From contig JADJLN010000002.1 in the NCBI GenBank assembly GCA_016710115.1, positions 496,001 to 560,000 of the forward strand: a DNA stretch of 64,000 nt, in the 5' to 3' direction. The number at the start of each line of letters is the position of its first letter. The first letter of the stretch is position 1. Under the pieces are notes generated by a model that saw nothing but the letters and a program-made list of their open reading frames with translations, was not told the origin of the DNA and searched no databases. Positions 15,965-29,900 of this stretch are shown piece after piece. Made by a program: the position numbers and the translations under genes. The stretch is from Saprospiraceae bacterium. Lineage in GTDB: Bacteria > Bacteroidota > Bacteroidia > Chitinophagales > Saprospiraceae.

Positions 15965-17965
15965 ATGAGAAAACCACTAGCCTCCACTCGGGGGAGCTTG
16001 ATTGCTTCCCGTATCGTGATCGCCTGCTTGACCCTCCTGCTGTTCGCACAGGCTCAGGCAACTCCACCAAATCCGGAGCCATTTGCTATCCCTTCCCGGG
16101 TGGCTATGATGACGAATTGTCCAGGATGCGGGCCCAACCTGTGCCCGAACGGAGGGTATGAATCGAACTCCAGTAACATCCTCAGTTCAACCTGGAAGCT
16201 GGGTGGATCCAGTGGCAGCCGAACAGTCCGGCTGACAACGGACAATAGTTCAGGGGACGACATCGACAACTGGTCCGCTGCACCAAATGTCTATTATGTC
16301 AAGAAAGATGGAAAGACGAATAATCCGGAGGGTGAGTATTTCGTCTGGCTTCCCAACAAGGACCAATGCTTTAACACGCAACCAGGCGTGATCAAAGATC
16401 TGGACCTCTGTCCTGGGCGCCCGTACACCATCTGCTTTAAAGCGGCAGCCTGGAAGAACACGCTGGTCAACTGGGTGCCACAAAGCACCATCCCTACTCA
16501 AAAGTCAACGCGGCTCAATATTGAATTCACATATGAAGGCGCCCCTTCCAACCTCGAATATATTACCCAATTCTCTTTGCCGGCCAGCAGCAGCTGGTCC
16601 AACCTGAACTGGCAAACCTGTTCATTCACCTTCTATTATGACCCATCCAAACCCCTGGAGTCGGTCTTTTTTACGAATGCAGCAAATACAGGCGACACGG
16701 AAGTCGGTGTCACGATCGATGACTTTACGATCTATGCAGAAGATTGCTCAGCCTGTGCCTCCGACGACTGGTACTTTGAATGCGGAGACAACAAAAAGGT
16801 CGACATCTATGGAAAAAGTATAAACAATATCGCACCAGTTACATTGGTTATCCCCGATCACAATACCGTCTATCAGACGGTAGTAGAAGTGGTTTACAAG
16901 GGATCTAACCCGGGCAATGTGATCACCCTGACAGACAACAACAATATCAGTTATCAGGCTTACCGGATTTCTCCTGTGGGTGCTAGTTCCAATGTGTGGG
17001 TGTATCGAGCCATGCTTCCTCAGGTCAGTTCGATTTCCTACAATGCTGACACGTATAAAAGTTATGTCCAATCTATTGTAGCTTACGCCTTCCGTACCGT
17101 CGACCAGGAGGTCATGGAATCGGGCACCTTTACGCATGTCAGTGGATATAATAATCTGCAGACACTGAATTTGAAAGTGCCGGCAGGATCAGCCACAAGG
17201 AATATTGAGGTCGAGTTGCCCATTTCCGAATTGACGAATGATGGTCGATACCTGTTGGTGAAGGCCACTGCAGGAGGGAAAACCGGACAGAAAATGATCT
17301 TCGGTTCTGATCCGGCGCTCGGCGGTTGCTGTCTGAATATCGTCAACCTGACCATTCCTGATGTGCCCGCCGGTACGACGGATGTGGCTGTGACAATTGA
17401 TACCCGAAATTTGCAGAATGGTCAGAATGTAAACGGCCAATCCTATGTCATTTCGGGTGCTGTCAGGGCAGGAGCATACTGTCCTGTCGATTGCCCGATG
17501 GCTGTAGAGTATAATCTCAACACTTGTGCGGGGAGCAATCCATTCAATCCTTCTATAGGTATATCACCCTCGTATTTGAACACGCAGGATTGTGGAGCAC
17601 TGGATGCTTCAAAGATCAAACGCTTGTTTGCTGTGGAATCTTCCTGCTCATCCAATACACCGAATCAAACCGGTAAATCCGTCCGGCTGAAATCCCATCA
17701 CCTGGCCAGTTGGTCGGATAACGGGCAAAAAGCCTTCGCCTTTACAGTCACCATTCCAGCTTGTGTAACCGGCAATTTAAGTGGGCTGCGTTTCTGGAAC
17801 AATGCACCCTATAAGGATGAAGATGGCAGCTACAACGGGTATCCGGCATATTACGGATTCAGGATCCTGAAAAACGGTTCTGAGGTCTACCAGAAAATCG
17901 ATCTGCAGACTTCAGCCAACGGATGGTTCCAGAAGTATTGGCATTGGACGGAATCAGTGCCTTGA
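15965..17965 (+). CDS. Giant adhesin segment: signal peptide and jelly-roll-like domains
   Basis: This is the N-terminal 666 residues. The signal peptide has a basic start (MRKPLASTRG), a hydrophobic core and a probable cut after A-Q-A at residue 32. A lectin/CBM-like domain (about 55-260) opens with G-G-Y-E-S and ends in T-I-D-D-F-T-I-Y-A-E-D-C. A middle beta-rich part is followed by a second similar domain that starts near 510. The frame is lost near 17948, where one missing base would rejoin it to the next segment. Confidence 0.85.
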   Translation: MRKPLASTRGSLIASRIVIACLTLLLFAQAQATPPNPEPFAIPSRVAMMTNCPGCGPNLCPNGGYESNSSNILSSTWKLGGSSGSRTVRLTTDNSSGDDIDNWSAAPNVYYVKKDGKTNNPEGEYFVWLPNKDQCFNTQPGVIKDLDLCPGRPYTICFKAAAWKNTLVNWVPQSTIPTQKSTRLNIEFTYEGAPSNLEYITQFSLPASSSWSNLNWQTCSFTFYYDPSKPLESVFFTNAANTGDTEVGVTIDDFTIYAEDCSACASDDWYFECGDNKKVDIYGKSINNIAPVTLVIPDHNTVYQTVVEVVYKGSNPGNVITLTDNNNISYQAYRISPVGASSNVWVYRAMLPQVSSISYNADTYKSYVQSIVAYAFRTVDQEVMESGTFTHVSGYNNLQTLNLKVPAGSATRNIEVELPISELTNDGRYLLVKATAGGKTGQKMIFGSDPALGGCCLNIVNLTIPDVPAGTTDVAVTIDTRNLQNGQNVNGQSYVISGAVRAGAYCPVDCPMAVEYNLNTCAGSNPFNPSIGISPSYLNTQDCGALDASKIKRLFAVESSCSSNTPNQTGKSVRLKSHHLASWSDNGQKAFAFTVTIPACVTGNLSGLRFWNNAPYKDEDGSYNGYPAYYGFRILKNGSEVYQKIDLQTSANGWFQKYWHWTESVP

Positions 17966-20900
17966 ATTATTCGGGAGGAGAAACATTCACCATCGAAATG
18001 ATGGCCTACGGGCCAACCGGTACCGGGAACAATGTCTGGCTGGTTGATCAATTCGAACTGTACGCCTGCTGTTCAGCAGGAAATGAGACCGCGAATTTTG
18101 ACATTCCAGGCAAGATCTGCAAGGATAATCCGGCTATGTTTGTTGCTGATGACTCAGGGAATGGTACATACACCTGGACGTTTGGTGGCGATGCCATGCC
18201 CAATTCAGCCAGCGGTAAAGGTCCGCATTTTATCACCTGGGGCTCTGCGGGCAATAAATCTGTAACGCTGACCTATTCAGAAGGAGGATGCCAGGCAACG
18301 GTCACGAAAACGATCACCGTTGAGGAATGTGATGATATCGAGTGCGGTCTGATTTCTGTCACAGTCCACCAAAACTCGGATTGCGAAGATGCCACCGGCA
18401 TCCTGAATGTCAACGTCTGCGAATCCTGTGGAACTACGTATCCGGTGACCGTTTATTACACCTATAATGGTGTCCAACAACAGGCAGGCCCTTTCAATTC
18501 GGATGGCAATGTGCTGACCGGGCTGTTCGCCGGCGTGTATGAGAATATCTATATTGTCGATAACAAGGGTTGTACCTCCAATAAGGTGGGACCTGTCGTT
18601 ATCCAGGCTCAGGGAATCGGACAGAATTCGTCACAGACCTGCCCGGAAACGGAGTGCATCATTACTGACAAGCTGGAAAGTGACGGCAAGATCCGCACGT
18701 TCTGGATCCCCGGCCTGCCGAACATCAGTGATCCACGATTCAAGTGGGTCACCGGGTCAGGTCGTCTGGTCGTCAACGCAAATGGCACAGCTTCGCTGAC
18801 CGGACAAGTGGTCAGTGTGGTCAATCCGTCCTATGGATTCAACGCGACGATCAATCTGGTGAACAAACGGACCTGGGCGCAATGGTCTGCCCTGGGAAGA
18901 TCCTATAAAGGGTGTACGGACAATGATCCATCGAATAACAACTTCTATCAGAACTGGGAATTCTACGAGATCGCAGCAACCAGTCAGCTGGTTGGGACAG
19001 GCTCATTTTCGGGAACCTTGAATATCACACACCGACCCTCCGATCTGACGTATGGTTTCCAGATCGGCCAGGGCGCTAACGTGTTCAATTGTGATGTCCC
19101 GGGTGTCAGTGCATGGTTCTACTATACTGGAACAATTAATGGCCAGCAGAAATCAGGCAGCGGAGATATTAATGCCCTCGGTGGTTGTGGTACAGGCATC
19201 AATGATCCAAGTCCGGAAATTCCAATCCTGACATGCCCAACTTGTCAGTCGATTGCCTGTGACGAATCGCTGGATCCGGCCAACCTTGGTGAACCGGAAA
19301 TGAATTGTGACAACCTCACCTGCAGCCTGATTTATTCGGACAGTTATTCCGGCACTTACCCGCAAGTGTTGACCCGCACCGGACTGCAAATTGTGGAAAC
19401 AAAACAGGAACCTGTGAGCAGGACGTGGTGCTGTTTAACACGCAAAACCCTGATTTTGCAGTTCCGGATAAGATCTGTAAGGACAACCCGGTTGTGTTTA
19501 TCGCCCAGAATATTGGCAATGGTACATATAGCTGGGACTTCGGCCCCGGTGCCAGCCCGGCTACTGCAACCGGTATCGGACCGCATTTCGTGACCTGGGG
19601 TACAGCAGGCACAAAGTCGGTCAAGTTGACCTATGAGAGTGGCCCATGTGATCAAGAGGTAATCAAACAGGTCATCGTTGAAGACTGCGATGAGATTGAA
19701 TGTGGGTTAATCTCGGTAACCCTTCATCAGGAATCCGATTGTTATTCCAGTACGGGCATCTTGAATGTCAATGTATGTGAAGCATGTGGCACGACCTATC
19801 CGATTACGGTCTATTACAAGTATAATGGTGTCGCCCAACAGGCAGGACCGTTCAATTCAGATGGTAATATTCTGACCAACCTCCCTCCGGGTGTTTATTC
19901 AGAGATCTACGTCGTTGATTCCAAGAATTGCAAGACCAACTTTGTCGGCCCGGTTGTCATTACAGGCGAGGGTGTTCCGCAGACATCTGAAGAAACATGT
20001 CCGGAAACCGAATGCGTGATCACGGATAAGTTGGAAAGTGATGGAAAGACCCGCACGTTCTGGATCCCGGGATTGCCCGTATTGAGTGATCCTCGATTCA
20101 AATGGGTGACAGATGGTCGTTTTACAGTGAATGAGAATGGCACTGCACAGCTGACAGGACAAATTGTGAGTGTTGTCAATCCGTCATACGGGTTTAATGT
20201 AACGATTGATCTGAAAAACAAAAAAACCTGGAACCAGTGGTCTGCTCTGGGCAGGAATTATAAGGGATGTACCGATAATGACCCATCCAACAACAATTAC
20301 TACCAGCAATGGGAATATTATGAAATTGCCAACACCAGTAAGCTGGTGGGTACAGGTAGTTTCTCGGGTACTCTGAATCTGACGCACCGTCCTTCCGACC
20401 TGTCCTATGGGTTCCAGATCGGGCAAGGTGCAAACGTCTTCAACTGTGATGTGCCGGGTGTTTCTGCCTGGTTCTTCTACAGTGGTACCATCAATGGCCA
20501 GCAGAAATCGGGCAGTGGTGATATTAATGGCCTGGGAGGATGTGGAAACGGGATCAATGACCCGTCTCCCGAGATCCCTGTTTTAACGTGCCCACCATGT
20601 AAAACAGTGGAGTGTACGGCAAGCCTGAACCCGACCAATCTGGGCTACCCGACTGAAAACTGTGAGGGAGTCAATTGTAGTGTCACCTACACAGACAGTT
20701 ACAATGGCACATGTCCGAAAATACTGACGAGGACGTGGAAAGCCACATGCTCGAACAAGATTGCTACCTGCAATCAGGAAGTGATCATTCTGGATACCCA
20801 AAAGCCGACCCTCAATCAGAAGCCGGCTGACGTTACGGTAGAATGTAATGTGGTTCCCAATCCACCTACAATTACAGCCTCAGATAATTGCGGTGCCACT

Positions 20901-23900
20901 GTGACCTATAATGAGGTTCGTCAGAATGGCAATTGCCTGGACACCTATGTGCTGACCCGGACCTGGACAGCAACGGATATCTGTGGTAATACAGATGTGC
21001 ATACGCAGAAGATCACCGTACGCGATACCACAGAACCCACATTTACCGGATTTCCTGCTGATGTCACTGTGGAATGTAACAGTGTGCCCGGCCCGGCTAC
21101 TCCGGGGGGCAGTGATTTATGTGATAACAGTGTGACGATCACCTATCTGGGTGAAACAAAAGCAAATGGTAATTGCGCAGACAATTACATATTGACGAGG
21201 ACGTGGAAGGCAGAGGATAACTGTGGGAATACGAAAACCAAATCTCAAAAGATAACAGTCCAGGATACCACAAAACCAGTATTTGCCAATGTCCCAGTTG
21301 ATGTAACAGTCGAATGCGACAATATTCCCGGCCCGGGCAATCCAACTGCTACAGACAATTGCGATAACAACGTGACCATAACCTATGAAGGGCAGGTCAG
21401 AACGGATGGCAGCTGCCTGGATTCCTATACCTTGACCAGGACTTGGAAAGCAGAGGATAATTGTGGTAATACCAAGACAGCTACGCAGAAGATTACGGTA
21501 AGAGACACTCAAAAGCCAACATTTACGTTTGTACCAGCAGATGTCACGGTAGAATGTGATGTCGTTCGTCCCAGGCACTCCAACGGCTACGGATAATTGT
21601 GATCAGGATGTGACCATCACCTATTTGGGTGAGAACAAGGCGAATGGCAGTTGTGCTGATGATTATACACTGACCAGGACATGGAAGGCTGAGGATAATT
21701 GTGGGAACACAAAAACCGCGACACAAAAGATCACGGTTCGCGATACACAGGATCCAGTATTTGTCAACTTCCCCTTGGATATCACCGTGGAATGTCATAC
21801 TGTACCTGATCCAGCCACCCCTGGTGGGATTGATAATTGCGACCTGAATGTGACGGTTACCTATCTAGGAGAAATACGTCAGGATGGTAATTGTGAGGAC
21901 AGATATGTACTCATTCGGACATGGAAGGTGGAAGACAATTGTGGTCATTCCAAGACGGCCGCCCAGACGATCACGGTTGAGGATACAGCACCACCAGTCC
22001 TGACCTGCCCCGCGGTATTTACCATCGAGTGTTCCGATGACTTTACTCCGAACGGTGCAGGCTATGCCACATCAACGGATAACTGTGATCCGGATCCAAC
22101 GGAGACATACACGGATGCCACGCTTGACGGCAACTGCCCGGATAATTATAAGATCGAGCGGACGTGGAAGGCCACGGACCGTTGTGGGAATATCAGCACG
22201 ACGTGTTTGCAGACGATCACGATCGAGGATACTACTCCTCCGGTAGTACCTGCCCATCTAATATCACCATCGAGTGTTCCGATGACTTCACCAAATGGTG
22301 CGGGCTATGCAACGTCAACAGACAACTGTGATCCGGATCCACGGAGACGTTCACAGATGCGACACTTCCAGGCAACTGTCCCGATAACTACAAGATCGAG
22401 CGGACATGAAGGCCACGGACCGTTGTGGAAACGTGAGTACGACCTGTAAGCAGACGATCACCATCGAGGATACGACCAAGCCAATCGTGACATGCCCAGT
22501 GGGTATCACGATCGAATGTTCAGATGATTTTACTCCAGTAGGAGCGGGTTATGCCACAAGCACAGACAACTGTGATCCGGATCCAACGGAGACATTCACA
22601 GATGCGACGCTTCCAGGCAACTGCCCGGATAACTATAAGATCGAGCGGACATGGAAGGCCACGGACCGTTGTGGAAACGTGAGTACGACCTGTAAGCAGA
22701 CGATCACAATCGAGGATACAACGAAGCCAATTGTGACATGCCCGGCGGGTATTACGATCGAATGTTCGGATGACTTCACTCCAGGTGGAGCCGGATATGC
22801 AACCTCTACTGACAACTGTGATCCGGACCCAACGGAGACATTCACAGATGCAACACTTCCAGGCAATTGCGCGGATAACTATAAGATCGAGCGGACATGG
22901 AAGGCGACAGACCGTTGTGGAAACGTCAGTACGACCTGTAAGCAAACGATCACCATCGAGGATACGACGAAGCCAATCGTGACCTGCCCAGCGGGTATCA
23001 CGATCGAATGTTCGGATGACTTCACCCAGGTGGAGCAGGATATGCAACCTCTACGGACAACTGTGATCCGGATCCAACAGAGACATTCACAGATGCGACA
23101 CTTCCAGGGCAACTGCTCGGATAACTATAAAGATCGAGCGGACATGGAAAGCCACTGACCGTTGTGGAAACGTGAGTACAACCTGTAAGCAAACGATCAC
23201 CATCGAGGATACGACACCTCCAGTTGTGACTTGCCCTGCAGGCATCACGATCGAATGTTCGGATGATTTCACGCCAGTGGGAGCAGGATATGCGACATCT
23301 ACGGACAACTGTGATCCGGATCCAACGGAGACATTCACAGATGCGACGCTTCCAGGCAACTGCCCGGATAACTATAAGATCGAGCGGACATGGAAGGCCA
23401 CGGACCGTTGTGGAAACGTGAGTACGACCTGTAAGCAAACGATCACCATCGAGGATACGACCAAGCCAATCGTGACGTGCCCAGCGGGTATCACGATCGA
23501 ATGTTCAGATGATTTCACTCCAGTAGGAGCGGGTTATGCCACAAGCACAGACAACTGTGATCCGGATCCAACGGAGACGTTTACAGATGCGACACTACCA
23601 GGCAACTGTGCCGATAACTACAAGATCGAGCGGACATGGAAAGCCACTGACCGTTGTGGAAACGTAAGTACGACCTGTAAGCAAACAATCACCATCGAGG
23701 ATACAACGAAGCCAATCGTGACTTGTCCAGCAGGTATCACGATCGAATGTTCGGATGACTTCACGCCTGGAGGAGCAGGATATGCAACCTCTACGGACAA
23801 CTGTGATCCGGATCCAACGGAGACATTCACAGATGCGACACTTCCAGGCAACTGCTCGGATAACTATAAGATCGAGCGGACATGGAAGGCGACTGACCGT

Positions 23901-26900
23901 TGTGGAAACGTAAGTACAACCTGTAAGCAAACGATCACCATCGAGGATACGACACCTCAGTTGTGACTTGCCCTGCGGGAATCACGATCGAATGTTCGGA
24001 TGATTTCACCCCGGGTGGAGCAGGATATGCAACCTCTACGGACAACTGTGATCCGGATCCAACGGAGACATTCACAGATGCGACACTTCGGGCAATTGTC
24101 CGGATAACTACAAGATCGAGCGGACATGGAAAGCCACTGACCGTTGCGGAAACGTAAGTACAACCTGTAAGCAGACGATCACGATTGAGGATACGACCAA
24201 GCCAATCGTGACCTGCCCTGCAGGTATCACGATCGAATGTTCGGATGACTTCACCCCAGCGGGTGCCGGTTATGCAACTTCTACAGACAACTGTGATCCG
24301 GATCCAGAGGAGACGTTCACAGATGCGACACTTCCTGGCAACTGCTCGGATAACTATAAGATCGAGCGGACATGGAAAGCCACGGACCGTTGTGGAAACG
24401 TGAGTACGACCTGTAAGCAAACCATAAGTATTGAGGATACGACTACTCCAGTTGTGACGTGCCCAGCGGGTATCACGATCGAATGTTCGGATGACTTCAC
24501 GCCAGGTGGCGCAGGATATGCGACATCCACGGACAACTGTGATCCAGATCCGACCGAGACATTCACGGATGCGACACTTCCAGGAAACTGCTCGGATAAC
24601 TACAAGATCGAGCGGACATGGAAGGCGACTGACCGTTGTGGAAACGTGAGTACGACCTGCAAGCAAACGATTACCATCGAGGATACGACCCCTCCAGTTG
24701 TGACGTGCCCAGCGGGTATCACGATCGAATGTTCGGATGACTTTACGCCTGTAGGCGCAGGTTTTGCGACATCAACAGATAACTGTGATCCGGATCCAGA
24801 AGAGACATTCACGGATGCGACGCTGCCTGGCAACTGCCCGGATAATTACAAGATCGAGCGGACATGGAAAGCCACCGACCATTGCGGGAATGTGAGCACG
24901 ACGTGCAAGCAGACAATCACCATCGAGGATACAACTCCTCCTGTTGTGACGTGCCTGTGGGTATCACGATCGAATGTTCGGATGACTTCACTCCAGGTGG
25001 AGCAGGATATGCAACTTCTACAGACAACTGCGATCCAAATCCGACCGAGACATTCACGGATGCGACCCTTCCCGGTAACTGCCCGGATAACTACAAGATC
25101 GAGCGGACGTGGAAAGCCACCGACCGTTGCGGCAATGTGAGCACAACATGCAAGCAGACGATCACAATCGAAGACACGACCAAACCTGTTGTGACCTGCC
25201 CAGCGGGGATCACGATCGAATGTTCGGATGACTTCACTCCTGTTGGAGCGGGTTATGCCACAAGCACAGACAACTGTGATCCGGATCCAACGGAGACGTT
25301 CACAGATGCGACAATACCAGGCAACTGCGCGGATAACTATAAGATCGAGCGGACATGGAAAGCGACGGACCGTTGTGGAAACGTGAGTACGACCTGTAAG
25401 CAAACGATCACCATCGAGGATACGACGAAGCCAATTGTGACCTGCCCAGCGGGTATCACAATCGAATGTTCCGACGACTTTACGCCGGATGGAGCAGGCT
25501 ATGCGACGTCTACCGACAACTGTGATCCGGATCCAACGGAGACGTTCACAGATGCGACACTTCCAGGCAACTGCCCCGATAATTACATGATCGAGCGGAC
25601 ATGGAAGGCCACCGACCGTTGTGGAAACGTGAGTACGACCTGTAAGCAAACGATCACCATCGAGGATACCACGAAGCCAATCGTGACCTGCCCAGCAGGT
25701 ATCACGATCGAATGTTCAGATGATTTCACTCCAGTGGAGCGGGTTATGCCACAAGCACAGACAACTGTGATCCGGATCCAACGGAGACGTTCACAGATGC
25801 GACACTTCCAGGCAACTGTGCCGATAACTATAAGATCGAGCGGACATGGAAGGCGACTGACCGTTGTGGAAACGTGAGTACGACCTGTAAGCAAACCATA
25901 AGTATTGAGGATACGACTCCTCCAGTTGTGACCTGCCCAGCGGGTATCACAATCGAATGTTCGGATGACTTCACCCCAGGTGGTGCAGGTTATGCGACCT
26001 CTACGGACAACTGTGATCCGGATCCGACGGAACGTTCACGGATGCGACACTTCAGGCAATTGTCCGGATAACTACAAGATCGAGCGGACATGGAAGGCCA
26101 CGGACCGTTGTGGAAACGTAAGTACGACCTGTAAACAAACGATCACCATTGAGGATACAACTCCTCCTGTCGTGACCTGCCCAGCAGGTATTACGATCGA
26201 ATGTTCGGATGACTTCACTCCGGTGGAGCAGGATATGCTACCTCTACGGACAACTGTGATCCGGATCCAACGGAGACGTTCACAGATGCGACACTTCCAG
26301 GCAACTGTGCCCGATAATTACAAGATCGAGCGGACATGGAAGGCGACTGACCGTTGTGGAAACGTGGTACGACCTGTAAGCAAACCATAAGTATTGAGGA
26401 TACGACTCCTCCAGTTGTGACCTGCCCAGCAGGCATCACAATCGAATGTTCGGATGACTTCACTCCAGTGGGAGCATGATATGCTACCTCTACGGACAAC
26501 TGTGATCCGGATCCAACGGAGACGTTCACAGATGCGACACTTCCAGGCAACTGCGCCGATAATTACATGATCGAGCGGACATGGAAGGCGACTGACCGTT
26601 GTGGAAACGTGAGTACGACCTGTAAGCAAACCATAAGTATTGAGGATACGACTCCTCCAGTTGTGACCTGCCCAGCGGGTATCACAATCGAATGTTCGGA
26701 TGACTTCACTCCAGTGGGAGCAGGATATGCTACCTCTACGGACAACTGTGATCCGGATCCAACGGAGACGTTCACAGATGCGACACTTCCAGGCAACTGC
26801 GCCGATAATTACATGATCGAGCGGACATGGAAGGCGACTGACCGTTGTGGAAACGTGAGTACGACCTGTAAGCAAACGATCACCATCGAGGATACCACGA

Positions 26901-29900
26901 AGCCAATCGTGACCTGCCCAGCAGGTATCACGATCGAATGTTCAGATGATTTCACTCCAGGTGGAGCGGGATATACAACCTCTACTGACAACTGTGATCC
27001 GGACCCAACGGAGACATTCACAGATGCAACAATTCCAGGCAACTGTGCCGATAACTACAAGATCGAGCGGACATGGAAAGCGACTGACCGTTGTGGAAAC
27101 GTGAGCACGACCTGTAAGCAAACCATAAGTATTGAGGATACGACTCCTCCTGTCGTGACCTGCCCAGCGGGTATCACAATCGAATGTTCGGATGACTTCA
27201 CTCCGGTGGAGCAGGATATGCTACCTCTACGGACAACTGTGATCCGGATCCAACGGAGACGTTCACAGATGCGACACTTCCGGGCAACTGTGCCGATAAC
27301 TATAAGATCGAGCGGACATGGAAGGCGACTGGCCGTTGTGGAAACGTGAGTACGACCTGTAAGCAAACCATAAGTATTGAGGATACGACTCCTCCAGTTG
27401 TGACCTGCCCAGCGGGTATACAATCGAATGTTCGGATGACTTCACCCCGGTGGAGCCGGATATGCGACCTCTACGGACAACTGTGATCCGGATCCGACGG
27501 AGACGTTCACAGATGCGACACTTCCAGGCAATTGTCCGGATAACTACGAGATCGAGCGGACATGGAAGGCGACTGACCGTTGTGGAAACGTAAGTACGAC
27601 CTGTAAACAAACGATCACCATCGAGGATACAACTCCTCCTGTCGTGACCTGCCCAGCAGGTATCACGATCGAATGTTCCAGATGATTTCACTCCCAGGTG
27701 GAGCAGGTTATACGACAAGCACAGACAACTGTGATCCGGATCCAACGGAGACATTCACAGATGCGACAATACCAGGCAACTGCGCGGATAACTATAAGAT
27801 CGAGCGGACATGGAAAGCCACAGACCGTTGTGGCAATGTAAGCACCACATGTAAGCAGACGATTACTATTGAGGATACGACGCCGCCAGTATTGGTTGGT
27901 TGCCCTGATGATATCACAGTAGAATGTGATGCGATTCCAGTAAATCCAATTGTGACCGCTACTGATAACTGTGATCTGGATGTTGATGTAACCATAATCT
28001 CAGGAATTTCGAATGTGATTTGTCCGGATGGTTATTCCATCGAAATTGTTTGGACGGCAACAGATAATTGCGGCAATGCTGCTTCATGTGGGCAAGTAGT
28101 TACAGTGCAGGATACCTCCCCACCTGTCTTTGATAACAAGCCAGTGAATGTCACTGTCGAATGTGATGCGGTTCCTGCAGCGGAAGTCGTAACAGCTCAT
28201 GACAATTGTGACGCTGACGTTGAGGTGACCTACAATGAAGTTCGTACTGATGGCAACTGTCCAGACTCTTATACGCTTACTCGCACATGGATTGCCATTG
28301 ACAACTGCGATAATGCAACTACGCATACTCAAAAGGTAACAGTCCAAGACACAACACCACCTGTGTTCGACAACAAGCCAGCAGATATTACTGCTGAATG
28401 CGATAATGTGCCTGATATCCCTGTCGTGACTGCACATGATAATTGTGATTTGGACGTAGATATTTTCTTTTACTGAGGCATTTGAGCCGGGCAATTGTCC
28501 GAATGCCTACAAACTTATTCGACAGTGGGATGCTGTGGATAATTGTGGCAACACAACAACACATAAGCAGACAGTAACTGTAGAAGATACAACGCCTCCT
28601 GTATTTGATAATGCCCAGTTGATGTTACGGTTGAATGTGATAATGTACATGGCCTGAAACAGTTACAGCGCAGGACAATTGTGATCAGGATGTTGATGTG
28701 ACCTTCAATGAAGTTCGGACGGATGGTTCATGTCCGGATTCATACACACTGACCCGTGCACTGATTGCCATTGATAATTGCGATAACGCGTCTACTCATA
28801 TTCAAAAGATTACAGTTGAGGATACAACACCTCCTGTATTTGACAACAAGCCAGTGGACATCACCGTCGAATGTGATGCGGTTCCAGTTGCGGAGGTTGT
28901 GACAGCACAAGACAATTGTGATCTGGATGTCGATGTGACCTACAATGAGATCAAGACGGATGGTTTCCTGTCCGGATTATACACACTGACCCGTACACGG
29001 ATTGCGATTGACAACTGCGACAATGCAACTACGCACACTCACCAAAGGTATCTGTAGAGGATACGACACCACCTGTATTTGACAACAAACCAGTGGACAT
29101 CACCGTCGAATGTGATGCTGTTCCAGTTGCTGAAGTTGTGACCGCACATGACAATTGTGACCTGGATGTCGATGTCACCTACAACGAGGTGAAGACAGAT
29201 GGATCATGTCCGGATTACTACACATTGACACGTACCGGATTGCGATTGATAATTGTGGAAACGCAACGACGCATGTGCAGAAGGTGACTGTGGAAGACAC
29301 CACACCAGTATTTGACAACAAGCCTTCGGATATTACAGTCGAATGTGATGCGGTTCCAGTTGCGGAGGTTGTGACAGCACAAGACAATTGTGATCTGGAT
29401 GTGGATGTCACGTACAATGAGATCAAGACGGACGGTTCATGTCCGGATTCTTACACTGACCCGTACACGGATTGCTATTGATAATTGTGGCAATGCAAAT
29501 ACACATGTGCAGAAGGTATCTGTAGAGGATACGACACCACCTGTATTTGACAACAAGCCAGTGGACATCACCGTCGAATGTGATGCGGTTCCAGTCGCTG
29601 AAGTGGTGACTGCCCAGGACAATTGTGATCTGGATGTGGATGTCACGTACAATGAGATCAAGACGGACGGTTCATGTCCGGATTCATACACACTGACCCG
29701 CACCTGGATTGCCATTGATAATTGTGGTAATGCAAATACACATGTGCAGAAGGTATCTGTTGAGGATACTACTCCGCCTGTGTTTGATAACAAGCCAGTG
29801 GACATCACCGTCGAATGTGATGCTGTTCCAGTTGCTGAAGTGGTGACAGCACAAGACAATTGTGATCTGGATGTGGATGTGACGTACAATGAGATCAAGA

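Larger units (their letters stand above)
21982..27873 (+). repeat. HYR-like repeat block B (24 units of 246 bp)
   Basis: About 24 near-identical units of 82 residues: PIVTCPAGITIECSDDFTP, G-A-G-Y-A-T-S-T-D-N-C-D-P-D-P-T-E-T-F-T, G-N-C-P-D-N-Y-K-I-E-R-T-W-K-A, D-R-C-G-N-V-S-T-T-C-K-Q. Start-to-start spacing of the sequence ATCGAATGTTC is 246 bp (22511, 22757, 23003). Each unit has six cysteines, two more than the other blocks. DNA identity is very high, implying recent expansion or gene conversion. Confidence 0.9.
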
